Source: Apostichopus japonicus
Lineage: Eukaryota; Echinodermata; Holothuroidea; Aspidochirotida; Stichopodidae
DNA length: 64,000 nucleotides
Reading direction: 5' to 3'
NCBI RefSeq assembly: GCF_037975245.1
Contig: NC_092575.1
Location: 28,171,341-28,235,340, forward strand
The notes under the pieces: generated by a model
Told to the model about the DNA's origin: nothing
Databases searched by the model: none
What the model saw: the letters and a program-made list of their open reading frames with translations, nothing else
Shown here: one piece after another, positions 1 through 14,000 of the stretch
Numbering within the stretch: position 1 is the stretch's first letter
Layout of the letters: every line of letters starts with the position of its first letter
Position numbers and translations under genes: made by a program

Positions 1-1859
1 CCTCCATCTTTACATGTGAACTCCACTGCCGTCAAGATTAACCCGAAAACGAAGTTATGTAGCGCCGTCATTTTTTTGCTAGCCAGTTGTAGGCAATGTG
101 TAACTTAGATATAATCTGTGTTGGTTAGCTAAAGGTGCGCAAAAGAGTCGCGGATATTTTATTCTTCAAAATTTCAAGTATTTATAAAAACAACCTTGAT
201 TGAATTGTTATTCTTGACCTAATTCCAGTCCAAATATTGGGGAGCTCCCCAGACACCTTACATGTCAGTCGCATTATTCGATCCCACAGCCACACCCCTT
301 ACTAGTAAAATTTTTGGACTGCCTGCAGTCCGTCCGTAAAAGATTAAATTCAGTCGGGGAAAAAAACTGGAATTTAGCTCCCACCTTTGAAATCCTGTGC
401 ACATCACAGACAAAAACGGAATTATTTCATACATAGGTGGGAACTAAGAGACCAAAAAAAATTTTATGTTTCGCTTCCGGTCATTCATAAGTGGTTTATT
501 AAATCAAAACATTGCTTCGATTCTTGTTGTCCATTAGCTGGTTTTGAAAATCCCCTTACAGTCCGCAGGAATTTTGCACTTTGTCATTTATGGTGTAGGT
601 TACGGAGTAAAGCTATTTAGCAAGTAAAATCATTACCGTACTGTCCATGATACCAAAATGAAAATATAGTTTATTAATTTAAGGCTATTTGATTTTATAT
701 ATGAAATTCATACAATATACAACAAAAGTATAATAGAATAGAATAGAAACTTGAATTATTTTGTAATTTATTAATGTTTTTAAATCGTAATAAACCTTAA
801 ACAGTAACTGTGGATGTCTTTATTTGATCAATTGTACATTTCTTTCAAGCAACATTCCACAGAAGATACATTTGATAAATGACTTTATCAGTGAAAATCT
901 GCTTTAATTATCATCAGATAAAGAATTAAAGGCACTGTTTGTGATACACCACTATATGTTAATTATAACATATATAGGCTAAACCAACGTTATGAAACAT
1001 GGTCTTTTTATGTATGAACAAGCACGTCAGAGCTGAACAAATAAAGCTAACCATACAACTTTAGGTATTACGTGAACAAATAAACCATACACAGTTATGA
1101 ATTAAGAACTTGTGCTGCACCGGACCATCATGCTAGAGTTACGTAAAATCGAGATGAATACCGACCAGGCTGATGCGGCTGGGACAGTTCAGAGCAGTCA
1201 TATATAGTAAGTTAGTAACTACTAGCAACCAAATTAAAACATAATTACAAATGTGTCATCCAGTCTTACTGTCTCCATTTTGATGACATTTATGATATCG
1301 ATGGCATAACTTTCACTATCCAAAGTTTCGATGAAAGTAAATTCCAACTTAAAGACATATGCCTATATAATATGGATATAGTTTACATATACCGACACGG
1401 GTTTCTATTTCATTTTTGGCTTCTTTTTGTTGTGTCGATATATTCACTGGGAGTTCCCCATGGCGTGCTTTCTCACAGAAAGAGTGGTTGTCCTATACCT
1501 TTAGTGTTGGATTCATACAATTCCCTATTCATGCATGGCCTCTATACAAAGAATTGTGTAACCCTATTTCATTTCATTGCGGCATTCTAGGAAGGTATAC
1601 TTTTGGCAATAACACTATAGACTACCGACCCCCCCCCCCCCCCCCCCGCAAAGTGTAGGCGAATAATTGATATATTGCAGAACAGCAGTTTAGTGTAATA
1701 TTGTGACGAGCCCGGCTCCTCCGATAGTAAAACTATATCGGGACTCGCGATAGAAAGGTACTGGGATATCTTGATGCCGTATTTATGCTTCTTCAGGAGA
1801 TGTCTCGAACGGGAGAAAACAATGACTTCACACAAAAAACAATTTGACAAGATAGGATT

Positions 1860-1946
1860 TGATTAATGATTCGGTATAATTTCTTCTCTGTCGATTCTCT
1901 TTACAAATAAAACTAAATTACAATGATTTGACTTGACTTGACTCCG
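1860..1946 (+). mobile_element. Probable 3' end of a non-LTR retrotransposon
   Basis: The segment ends in a short run of the pentamer TTGAC after an A-rich stretch containing AATAAAAC. CR1/L2-like LINEs typically end in such short tandem tails. No reverse-transcriptase coding remnant is recognisable just upstream, so this may be a 5'-truncated copy or a SINE using the same tail. The call rests on the tail alone. Confidence 0.3.
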
Positions 1947-2586
1947 TCAATTAAACAATTAGGAGGAGTGATGAACTTTCGGCGGAGTGATAAATTTGCT
2001 GACCAAGTGATAAAACTTTCGGCCCCATGCCCTTTTAAACCTTACTTCCATAAAATACCTCTGCGCACAATCAGTATAGGCAGCCAATAACCTGACCATC
2101 CTGTATTAACTTAACGATATAAAAATAAGTGCGCTGGCACTGATCTGCCCTGATTGGTTGGGAGTTTGGAAGTCCCTCCCCTTTCCATGGAAACTTCCAT
2201 AACACGTGAGAGAACCTTCTCGAATGTTCCACAGACATAATGGAATCTATTTTGGGAAAAGGCCCTGTACCAAGATTCAATAAGATAGTTAAAAACTTCT
2301 CGTGGGAAAACTGAATCCATGACCTAGATAAATACATAAGAGGCCCCGTAAGGTGTCTCGATGGAGTGTTTCGGTAACATCAAAGAGATGGTATCACTAT
2401 TTCATAACATTAGGACATTTGAGGAATTTTGTCATGTATTCCAGAACAAAACAACAACAATAATAAAGTTTGATTTTTAAATACGAAGATATCATGTGTA
2501 GACACAGTAAATTAAATGAAATAAAAAGGGGGATTTTTTTTTAGGATTTACCTCCTGGGGCGTGGACGCATTCGATCAGGGGTGTT

Positions 2587-3498
2587 ACTAAAACGAATGA
2601 CAAATGCGTTACACATAACGAATGACAATATGTTGTACACACTAAATTGCGTTGACTAAAGCGAATGACAGTGAATGACAGCACAGACATTTGCTTCAAC
2701 CGGATATCACAGTTCAGACTTCGTGGGTATATTAAAGCCACGCAAGCCGAGTGGACGCGAAGTGCGTGCTTTACAGATCTAGTAAAGTACGGACAAGATA
2801 CAAACGCACCTTATAGTAAGCGAAATTGTAAGTCTGATTTTAAAAAGTAAATTTAACGTCATTTTTCCGATATTAATTGTTAGAAACTAACAATACTATA
2901 ATCTTGAAACCGCTAAAAATTTCAGGGAGAGTCCTTATATTGGACATTTCTATGGACTTTATTATGGGGGGGGGGGTGCAAAAGGGACTGGAAAAGGAGA
3001 AAATTTGCGCCAGTTATGGAGCAACTCTGTAACAGTGGCGTAGAGAAGGGGGGGGGGCAAGGGGGCGCCCCCCTGGCGGAAATTCCCCCCCAAATCGTGG
3101 TTAAAATCGCAAAAATCCAAGTTGACATTTTGCGACTGTGACCGGTGTTTTTGGAAATTCTTCAGCAAGATGTTTGACTTGCCCTGTGGGATTTTACCCC
3201 GTGAACTTGGGGGAATTGAAAAAATTTGTTACTGTAAAATAATTATTGTCATTGTTTTTATTTCCCCCCCCCCTCCTTCCCCGTGGAACCACGTAACATG
3301 CGATTTTCCTCGAATCATTTTTGCGCAGAAAACCAATAACCGCATTTACTCCACTCCGTTAATCATTCTATCTCTTCTCACCACCGTCCTTCGTTGTTAT
3401 TCGTTGTCATTCGGTGTCATTCGATGTCATTCGCGAATGATTATTAACCCTGTACAAAGTCAATTGTCATTCGGTCATTCGCTGTCATTCGTTTTAGT
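2587..3498. mobile_element. Candidate foldback-type element with CGAATGACA clusters
   Basis: A 16-base sequence ACTAAAACGAATGACA at 2587-2602 is found exactly inverted at 3483-3498. Several more copies of CGAATGAC or GAATGACA lie just inside the left end (about 2612-2680), and inverted copies (TGTCATTCG, GTCATTCG) lie inside the right end (about 3390-3490). This is the layout of a foldback or subterminal-repeat DNA element of about 0.9 kb. No target-site duplication was found. A CAGTGGCG-ended fragment at 3033 may have inserted into it. Confidence 0.45.
3033..3290 (+). mobile_element. Partial CAGTGGCG-type repeat fragment
   Basis: The stretch starts with CAGTGGCGTAG followed by a long G tract and a G/C palindrome-like section. 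The same opening CAGTGGCG is seen at the MITE at 3549, at 56350, and inverted at 63195. No matching right end is present, so the copy seems truncated, and its right limit here is only approximate. Confidence 0.3.
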
Positions 3499-3540
3499 TT
3501 GTCCTTCGATCATTATCGCATTACCCAGTTATGCATAGGG

Positions 3541-3918
3541 GCCTACATCAGTGGCGGAGCGTTCATACAGTCAGGGGGGGACTCAAATGGACTGCTGGCG
3601 CCCTTTTCAGCTCTTTACCACTTTTTACTTATTCGCGATTATTGAATTTTTTATTGCGCTCCCATCTACATATTGACATTTGTCACAATTTGTTGGTATA
3701 TTTTGGCGATGACACTTATATATTCTTCGTTTATCTGCAAATTAGCCAGGCCCGGAAATGGTCATTTCCGGCGATCTAGGAAGTATCTTTACTCAAAAAT
3801 GTCTGTACGCTACGCGCCAACCTGTGGTGGCGCTCCGCTTAGATAGTGTCGAAAGCGCCCCTACAGACCATTCTCGTCCCTCCTGACCAATACCCCTAGC
3901 TCCGCCACTGGCCTACAT
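3541..3918. mobile_element. hAT-type MITE with 8-bp target-site duplication
   Basis: The element spans 3549-3910 and is bounded by the perfect 12-base inverted repeats CAGTGGCGGAGC and GCTCCGCCACTG. It is flanked on both sides by GCCTACAT (3541-3548 and 3911-3918), an 8-bp target-site duplication. CAG-starting termini and an 8-bp duplication are hallmarks of hAT transposons. At 362 bp with no coding capacity it must be non-autonomous. The perfect ends and duplication suggest a fairly young insertion. Confidence 0.85.
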
Positions 3919-4967
3919 CAGGGTGATGAACATTCAGCCCGGGAAGACCGTGAAGACGTTACCATGGCAATGTGATCCCCACGAAGCTGCTATAATGTTT
4001 CCAGGACTTAGACTACTCAAAACATAAATAAAGTCTAATATCAGCCAAAAGAAAGTACGCTATCACTGAATAACCAACAACGATGGTATTCCCAATGCTC
4101 CCATATTGCTCAATCATCCACACAACCGCTAGTAACTACAAGCAATGTATTATCAGGGAGTTCCATAACAACTCCCTGGTATACTATCAACTATTATTAT
4201 TGTCAACATGTATGCAAGGATCCGTATTTATTTTTACTTTTAATTACTGTCCCACGATCTGGAAAGACGTTTGCTCAATAAAGGATCCACCTGAAAACCA
4301 TCATATAATGCTAACAAACCTTCGTCATTACATGGGGAACTTTTATATTATTACAAACAAGATGCGCGAACCAAAATCTTCTGTATTAGACTAAATGATT
4401 TACTTATATAATTGGAGTAGGCCCTATGCATGAATATTTTCATGGGTTGGTCAGCATGCAGCATGCCACACAAGTTATGTATTTGCCACCAACAGGTTGA
4501 ATAGGTGGCGTATTTGTTGTGTACTGTTCATCCTCCCATTGACGTCATCATTTCACTGACCAATTTAGCTCGAAACGTTCGACGAAATGGACAATCTAGA
4601 GGATAGTAATGGTTCTCTAACAACAACAAATAATGTAGGAAATTATTCCTAACGTTCGATGTTCATACCCACTTCTCAGGGAAATCTAAGAAAATGTAAC
4701 TATTTGTCAAAGGGAAAGGAAGGCTTTTTATTGTTTTGATACCCTAGCATATTGATAGTTCAAATTCTGTCCACCCCTATTGCAAATTTTCCAATGCAAT
4801 CCAATCCAATGCAAAGTTTCCATGTAAGTTATGCAGTATGTGCCTGGTAAAATCTTCTTACAGAACTATTAGTTACAATACTGTATTCCTAAGCTACTGA
4901 TAGTTTTATGCGTGTTACCTCAAACATCGAGAGTGAGGGCTACGTGAACAGTTTGCCTTTGGATGAG

Positions 4968-5006
4968 ATGGCTGATGATAGCGAAGAGGAGGAGAAAATG
5001 AATCTT
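4968..5006 (+). CDS. ROGDI: ROGDI coding exon 1
   Basis: It encodes residues 1-13, an acidic start MADDSEEEEKMNL, and ends at a GTAAG donor in phase 0. The reading frame is open back to an upstream ATG at 4908, preceded by an in-frame TAA at 4890-4892, so a 20-residue N-terminal extension is possible. Confidence 0.8.
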
Positions 5007-8000
5007 GTAAGATTTTCTAACTTTATTTTCAAGTTGATTTGCTTATCGAAAAGGCAATTTTGTTCACTGTCTTACTCTTAGTTCATAAGTTGGGTAACAC
5101 GATTATTTTTGTTCATTAAAGGCTTCAGGTTAGGCCTACCAGTCTACTCTAGGCCTAGCCATAGTCACGAATTGAACATGATTCATTCCATGCTAGTACT
5201 CCGTTAGGAATACTGATTTAGCCCATGCAAATTCTGTTACAGTCATCATAGGCAAGGCCTAGGCAGCTGATAATCCTCTGTGCTAAGTTAGTCTGATACT
5301 TGTTATTGTAGATGAGCTGTAACTAAATATACGGTAGACCTAGTGCTCAGCAGTATAGCAATTTAACCAATCGTTAGTTATTTTCAGTTGATCATTGGCT
5401 GCAGTGGAATGCTCCGTCAAAGAACGTACATCAATTGACCATCACAACAAGGAGTTCATTGCTGGTTTCTTGGATTATATGTGACGTAAATGTTGTGAAT
5501 TGTTTAGATTGGTGATCACTGGCCAGAAGCACAAGGGACCAACAGAGGTAGTAAATAGTATGCAAAACATGAAATGCATTATGAGTCATAATCACTGAAA
5601 ATCCAAGAGACAAACCACCATTTCTGAAGAAACCCTCATTTCAAGAGTATTCCTACAAATTGTATGACCCCCTCCCCAGTGTTCACCCCAGTGGCAATCT
5701 TCATGAAGTCGTCATGGGTTCTGGGAGGTTACCCCGAGTGAGATTCAAGCGGAAGCCCTTGGTCAGGTGAAGGGGCCGAAAGCATTCAGCATTTTAGTGC
5801 TCATAACTCTCTAAAACAAAATGAGAAAAAAAAATGTCATTCACCTGGCTAAATTTTCCAATCACTAGCTGACTCAATGATAGGAAGCAGTAAAGGCATG
5901 TGCAAGATTGAGGCTACAGTGTAGCCCATTAATGTAACCAATTGTAGTAGGCCCATTAATATTTAAGTGCTGATCTATGCCCTTCAAATAAGCACATCGC
6001 AAATTTTCAACAAGCTTTGAAAATTGTTTCCTCCTCCATTTTGTAAAGCAGGGAAAATGTCATTTATCGTCAACAACTTATTATCAAACTAAATAAGTCA
6101 GGTTCAGCGATTGGTGGAGGTTAGGCCTAGTGTTATTGAATAAGTAAATGCATACGGTTCATTGCGCGAAACACTCACGGACCCATGTACTGCACGGTGC
6201 ATCTTATGTTTATTTAAACAGCATAATCCGCATTGAGAGTTACAAGTGGTTACTAACTTTAACTGTTTGTCAGTCATACAAAGGATAAAAACTTAAATGA
6301 TAGCATGTATTGTAAAGAGAAGTTTTATTGTTTGTGACATCATTATTTTTGAAATATATTTTAGTGATGTCTTTTATATATTTTTTAGTTTTTGCACCAT
6401 CTTTATTATCTTGATTTGTCATGAGTAAACATTAACACAAATTTGTTACTTTCCATTCATATCTTTAAATAACTGAAATATAATCCACTTCTAATAAAAC
6501 CAATGGAACTGGTCAAAAGGGGTATACATGTGTTTTCTTACTTTTAACAAATAAATCCTTTGCTACTTGAAAAATGAATTTGATCCTATAAACTCTAGTA
6601 GCATCAGAATTTAAGAACCAAGTTTCTTAGTATATAAATAAAATACTTAAGATGAAACATAAGTACATTGTATGGATGCTCTTTAAGAGTAATTTGTAAC
6701 AAAAGAAAAACTCTTGCTGTGAAAAGTTCAATTGGCTCCCAATGATTGCCTGTGTTTTGACATCCAAGAGAAAGTTGCAAGTAACTGCACATTCCCAGAA
6801 AGATGATTCATTGGCTCTCCCTGCTCCCCATGAAAGGTACATTAAGAGTCCAGCTTGATCTTAATATGATGGTAGAAGTCTTTAGTTGCAACAAATCTAT
6901 GAAGAAATTTAACATGAAAATACTGGAGTTTCCTATCACCGATTTACAAGGGATTTGAAAAATGATGCTCTTACATGGTCTCCTAAATCAATGTAATCTG
7001 CATTCCATTTTGCAAGTGAGGTTGGAGGCTTAACAATATTAAAGTGAGGTAAGCTGTTTGTACAGTAAATAACGAGATCTCTGACGGTAGTACAGGCAAT
7101 TTCAAGTGTAGTAGGGGTAAAGTTATCATCATAACACTTAGTGCTGCTACCACATATTGGGAATTGCTGTAATATACCAATATATACTGTAAAGGTGAAA
7201 GGACATTCCTTAATATTTAAGTTTAGTTTAAAAACATAGTACAGAAGTGGCTTATTATGGGAATCTAATATGTCTTATATAGTAAATTATGTCAGCCTTG
7301 TCATATGATTATAAAATATAGACCTGTGTTATTTGACATTTAATTATTCCATAATATCGCATTACCAAAGTTACAGTCAGTTTTTTACTATCATTAATTT
7401 TTTTGTGATAGGCATTTTGAACTTGTCATAGATGACTTCTCAAGCAAACATCATCCCCTCCCCCCGCCCCCCAAGACACACAAAATCACAGCACTGATTA
7501 GTGTAAGAACCTTGTTGTCATCAATGGTCAAAACTTGGAAATCTTGTATGCAAAGTATAAAATCTAGTAGGAATCACTATAACCCTAGGCTTGTACTGTA
7601 TGGAAGAATGACTTCAAACTTTACTCAGTGTCTGCTTGTGCTTCTCTCACTTCATTCATATTCCAGTGCATCATACAGTACAACAGACATACATACAGAA
7701 CTTTGTTATTGTACCCTAGAGTGCACATACATCTGTATACATTCTATACCACAATCGGATAAACAGTGACAAAGGGGAGGATAACGGAATAGGCCTATCT
7801 ATGTAGGGTACTTCTTAAGCTATGCTAATCCTCCTGTCACCTACAGGTTGTCTTTTTGGTCATTCAGACACCCTCTGTAAAATTAAGGTCACAGAAACCA
7901 TCAGATGATACGGATCTTTGTGTCAGATTTTCCCTCTTTGCTTAAATAATTGATTGTGATTCACATTTTTGGGTTTTCTTGTTTTGCATAAAAAGGCGTC

Positions 8001-11000
8001 CACACCATGTCATATTGTGTTGAGTCTAAACAAGTTGAATTTGATCAACTGAAACATAAGATGACTCTTGCACATTAAAACAATTTTTATTTTTAATGTT
8101 TGTCATATAAGTTACTCCTCTCCTTCCCTCAACTAAACAATGTATGAATGATAAGTTACAGACATGAAGTCTCACTCATTAACTGCACAGTTAGTACATG
8201 AATACACAGTGTGCATTGAAAGTGTTACTATAAGGGCTAAGTGAATCAGAATACTTGAATATAAAATGCCACTTCAAGTGTCAGGGGTCTCATACAGTAT
8301 GACATCCAATCAATTACATGGAACCTTCAGCTGTAATTGAATGAACACAATTTTGAGGGTATAATATTTGATATACATGGAAGTAATAATCTACTTCTCT
8401 GACATGAATACATTATTATACCTTAATAATTGGCATATGAAACATCTTAAAATTGTTCAAGAGGTCAGATTATAACTGGTACAAGTATTGTATACTATCT
8501 TTAGGCTACTGTGGTAAGTGTATTTGATAAGAGAGTACAGTAGTAGAAAGCTGATATTTGCTATCCTATAAAGATATTTAATTGAGCGTGCAAGAAGTTG
8601 CTGAGTAAGCAGTTAAGTAGAGCAGAGATAATAATTATAGATGACCCTTTTAGTTCATAATCCCATATAAAGCACCTTACATAGCTTTGTTGTACTAGTA
8701 CTATGTCCTTACCCTGATCATAGTAGCAAATCTATATGTACTGTAGCTGCCTGAACCATCTCTAGCACACCCATTGCACAAGTTTCAGTTTGACAGGTTG
8801 TACAACAGTGTCATGAATATATGTATTTTAATGTATTAGATATAAAGGCAAGTTCCTTCTATATTGTGCTCATATCTTTGTTACAGTAATTTCAAGTTTT
8901 ATCATCAACAGTCTGCTTGTTTTCACTGTTGATAGAATAATTATTGAAGTTTATTTCCTCCTTATGACAGTATCTTTGACATTTCTTAACATCGGGATAG
9001 AATTTCGAACACCAAAGCGACCTACTGTATAATAATGTACTTTTAACATTGTGGGCAATATTAGCTGCCTATACTTTGAGGGGAACAAATAAGATGTCTG
9101 GAGGTTTCAGTTCAGTTAAAAAAATCCTGCAATCCTTATAACATAGTCAAAACAAGATTGACTGAACATTAGCAATATAAACCATCTTTAATAAAGGTTT
9201 GTAAACTATGTAACCTGATCTTCTGATGTCACGCCCTCCTATCAATGATCAAATAAGTTTCATATGAGACATGTGCTGGTACAAAGTCAGACATCAAGAC
9301 ACCCATACCAAGAAATCAAGTAGGCTCACATAATTGGCATTGGCAAATAAATCTATTGGCTGCAAATCATTTGGTAATAAGAATGTTTTCTTGAACAAAT
9401 TTCATTATGCCTGATACACTGTAAAGTGCAGTGAAAGTTCCAAATGTTAGTATGTACTGTATCTATACTGAATTACTGACTATGCAATGTTACACACAGT
9501 GGCTATGAATTTATTTTGGTGTAAATTGCTACTGAACCATTGCGGTTGGAGATCAAATGAAGTGGATTTCCCCTATAATGCTATGCGATCATGTGCCTTA
9601 CAGAACAATCAAGTTCTGTTGTCAAAACTCACAAAATTTGTCTTTCATTCTATTAAACACTGTTACACTATTCAGTAATTTAAGGATTATTCACATCACT
9701 TCTTCCACACCCTTTTCAATTATAATAGGTTACAGTATTTAACTTGTGTGCATTTGATCTCCTCTGTAGCAATTTGTTACTTTTTACATACATGTGTATT
9801 TGTGTAATTATTTTGGTTTTGGGGGTTTTTGTCTTTCAGGAAGATGAATTTCACTGGTTACTAGATAAAGAGGTACATTCCATTTTGGGACAAATTCAAG
9901 ATTTACTAAAGGTAAGAGACAAAATCTTTTCTTACTTTGAACCTGATTTTATTTAACTATTTTACTTCACTGTTCCGTCTATCTACCTAAACCTTAATTA
10001 AAGTTGGTAGTATTTAGTTCTGTACCTTCACTGATTCTTGTTCAGATCTTCAACCAACCCCCCTTTTTTTTATCAATGTTACTTCTGTGGAGACTAACTA
10101 ACTTTGCCTGTAAATGTACAAAGAACTTTGTATCACGAATAAGAATGAATCGGCTTGAGACAATGTCAATGTACATGTATTCGAAGCCACTTAGTAATGT
10201 TGTGAGTTTTCCATACATGTCCAATAGCGTATAGAACATGTAGAGCCTTAGCCCCTCATGACACCATACATGGTGCACTTTGGGAAAGTTTATAATTTTA
10301 CCAAAGTCAAGGTCCTTCCGTATATCGATATCATCGATAAAATTTGGTATTTTAATTGTAGTCATATCCACGATATCAATTTCTGACCATATCGATATAA
10401 TTAAATATAGAAGTATATATAGACTATATCAATATCGCAGAGACTTGCCAATATTACATTATATTACATATATTACATACTTATATTTTCATACTGTGGA
10501 GTGACCGCGTTACTCTTAAATTCGATAAGAGATAGCAAAGTTTGTTAGAGCTACAGTAGTACTGTACAGTATATATGGCTGTCATACAGTATGTGTGCAC
10601 TCAAATATCATAACGTTAGGCATTGGTGGCAACACATTTCGACAAAAAAACGATCGTGGTACGAAGTTGCAGTTGAATTGTTTCTAAGAATATTTCGTAA
10701 GGTTTGAATCATTGAAGGTACTGTAGATCTCATTTTAGGGTCTTTATTCAATGCCAAAAAGTTACTAGTTATTTAAGTGTGCCACATTTGACCCCACCAT
10801 GCAGGACTGTTATAGATTTGTTATTAAGCATAATCCTCTTAGATATAATTTGATTGTCTCTTGAAAACAGTATGATGAGGCGAAAGGATAAATATAGTTC
10901 AAGCCTTGACCTCATTGTATAAATCAAGTTATACCCTTGACTTTTTCTTTCTATATTTACAGGATTGCAGTCACAGATTCCTACCCCTACATACAGGTAA

Positions 11001-14000
11001 ATTGCTTCTTTCAATTTCAAGTGCATATTGGATAAAATTTAACCAGGCAGGTTGGTGCAATGATCAGAAAATAACTTTAGCAGAAGACTAAAGAGTGACC
11101 ATAAAGATTCATGAAAATGACAATTCTGTGTGTACAACCTGTGTGTCTGTACTCTGTGTGCATGCATTTGTGTCATATGTGACAACCCAATAACTTTTTA
11201 TGTTGTATCTTGCATTACAAATAGTACTGTAAAAGTCTGATGCATGCCAATTATAGCTGAACCCTATTTTATTGGGTTACATTTCCTTATAAATTGAACA
11301 CTATTTGCTTTAGGCTTACCTATCATGAAAGTAACTTCAATCATTAGCTCTGTGTGGAAGCTTTTGGTTTCGATGACAATATCAATTGTTCCAGCCATAA
11401 TAGCACGGTTTGTATAGTGTGCATTCATGTATAGTATGTAAAGTTATGCATGTATGTTGTTGCATAGGTTGAGAATGCTTGTGATATATCAGGAATGTAA
11501 TTTGTAAGGATAGCACATGAAGCAAATGTCCGTATTGAGTACATGAAGCCTTTTATGTTTGTGGTGAAAGGTCAACAGGGGTCAAAATACAGAAGATTAA
11601 GGATAACAAATCTTCAAACATGTGGCAGATTGAGACTAAGCTGTGTTAGTTTGCTATATTGTATTTGGAGGAGGATGTACTGTATACATGGCTAAAAGTG
11701 GGCCCATTCATTATTAGGGCTGGTTTAATTAATATAATAAATGGGCGATTCCATGGTAACTCGCATTACACTTTTTGCTGTTTTTTTATAATCCAAGTGC
11801 TGTGGCTCGAATATGGGTTAGTGTAACTCCTCAATTTTCTGTGGTGTTATACCCAACATTCATAGCTACATTATGAAATTATCAAGAATTATAATTGTCA
11901 TCGCCTTAATGTATGGTGCGCTTCCAAATATTGGTAACTCGCATTACGGAAAAAGGACACCTGAAAAATTGACACCGGTACAAAATGGCACTGTGCTCAA
12001 ACAAAGAATGATTTCTTCAATTGCATACATGTACAAGATATCTACCCTACTGATGTTTATATATCAGCAGTAGAAAATATGAAACAACTTCAGATGTGGT
12101 ATGCAGGGGGGAAAAGTCTGGTAACTCGCATTACGGTAACTCGCATTACACTTTTTCCAGTCATCGATTTGCTTTTTATTCATCAAATTCTTTGAAAGAG
12201 ATATGCTCCAAAGCCATTTTTGAAACTCTAAGAAACTCTTAGAAACTGTAAACTCTTTCCAAAACTTTTAACAACATTTTAACAACAATTTGCAAAACAT
12301 CCTGACAATTATATCAATAATAATTGAAGTTGATTGAACCAGAAAATCAACTGAAGAATTGTTGACTGACAAGATTGCAATGTACACTAAATTGAATTAT
12401 CAATCCATATTTCCAATCAAGCTAATCCAAAATTGTTGACTTACAAGATTGCAATGTACACATTTGAATTATCAATCCAAATTTCCAATGAAGCTAATCC
12501 AAGCAAGCTGGTAGCTCTCCTCTTCCATTTTAATGTCTCAAAACATCTACCGAAAGTTAAACAGGTTCACAGCTTATATAGTGAATTACAAGAAAAGCTT
12601 CTTTGGCATGTTAATAAGTGATTGGTCCTTTGGAAATTTGAATTTAGGGTTCTTAGGAAAAGCATGAAACTAATAAAACAATCCTTGTTCCTAATTCTAT
12701 CAGTATAATAACATTATCAACAATAACACAATAGATGTTTTATCATGCGGTATGAGGGCATGGTGGTAGCTATATATATGGCCATTCTAGATAACCTTGA
12801 ATGGATGGTGTTTTGTATCAAATTAGAATTTTGATGCAAACTTGAATTGGCCACAACTATTAGCAATCAAAGGTGTTCCCAACTTCTTTATCATCTGGCT
12901 TCGTCGATAGAAAGTTTTGTCATCCCTGGGGTTCGGCCATTTCCAGTTATCAATTCCCGTGAAATCCGGTGGCCTGCCTTATTTTGTGTAATTTGGGGAT
13001 TTGAAATGCTTTGGAGTAAAGGTTGATTTTCACATTGTAGTGATAAGACACTCATATTGGGGAAAGGGTTTGCACATCATATTTGGGGAACACACATTTG
13101 AATTGGTAAACCACACCAATCTATTCCAACTGACCAAGCCTCCGCAATCCTGCCCCATCCCCCCCAGCAGCCCCAATCATCTCCTATGCAAACTCCCTGT
13201 CCGTCCCATCCCCTCTGCCCACCCCACTAATTCTGAGGTGCCCACACCCTTGGCAGCATCAGCTTTCACATCAAGACTAATTTCCATCAAGATGTTAGGC
13301 ACATTATAATGGTCATGCATGATTTACAATATTTGCCCATCCTTGAACATATATATTATGTGATAGGCTACAGACTAATATAGCCTAAGCTCTCACAATT
13401 TGTCCTAAATATTGTACTAAGCAATTAATATCCCATGAAAATGCTATCGTTAAATTGGAGAAAGAATAGGCTAACTTTACTCATTTGATGATGTCACAGT
13501 TGAATGCAACTTGGAAGGTCCGTGATTCCACAAAGGTCAGGTGATAAAATCATCAATGTCTGTTGAAACTGTCTTAAGGGTCACATGTGATGTAATGGAG
13601 GTTGCAGTGCATTCTGGGTACAGGAAGTAACTACTGTGCACACCTTATATAAGTATTTAGTGCGCTGTATTGTTTTGTTGATCAGTAGTACTGCAAGTGA
13701 GATTGGAATTATATATGGTAACTCGCATTACAGCGGTAACTCACATTACTGGTAACTCGCATTACAGTTTTCAATGGCTATTTATATCTATATACTAGGT
13801 ACATTTCTAATTCTTTCAACTATTTTTATACTCTTTACTTTGACTAGAAGCATAATATGAAATGGCAGGAAATTATCTGCTCCAGTGAAAAAAAAAAGTT
13901 AAAAACTTGGTCTTTCGGTAACTCGCATTACGCTCTCAAATCAGCTCTGTGTCGTTACAGCCATATATGCCTACAAACCAAAAATGTTTGGAGGAATTGT

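Larger units (their letters stand above)
1..4907. other. Upstream region without a recognisable gene
   Basis: No reading frame here resembles a known protein. The stretch contains long homopolymer C and G tracts (near 1630, 2966 and 3048), a probable LINE 3' end near 1945, a candidate foldback element at 2587-3498 and a hAT-type MITE at 3549-3910. The last few hundred bases before 4908 should hold the ROGDI promoter and 5' untranslated region, but no TATA box or other firm core element is visible. Confidence 0.6.

Noticed and set aside
3122-3538. 138-codon plus-strand frame
   Set aside because: It runs across repeat fragments and the inverted GTCATTCG cluster and shows no conserved pattern.
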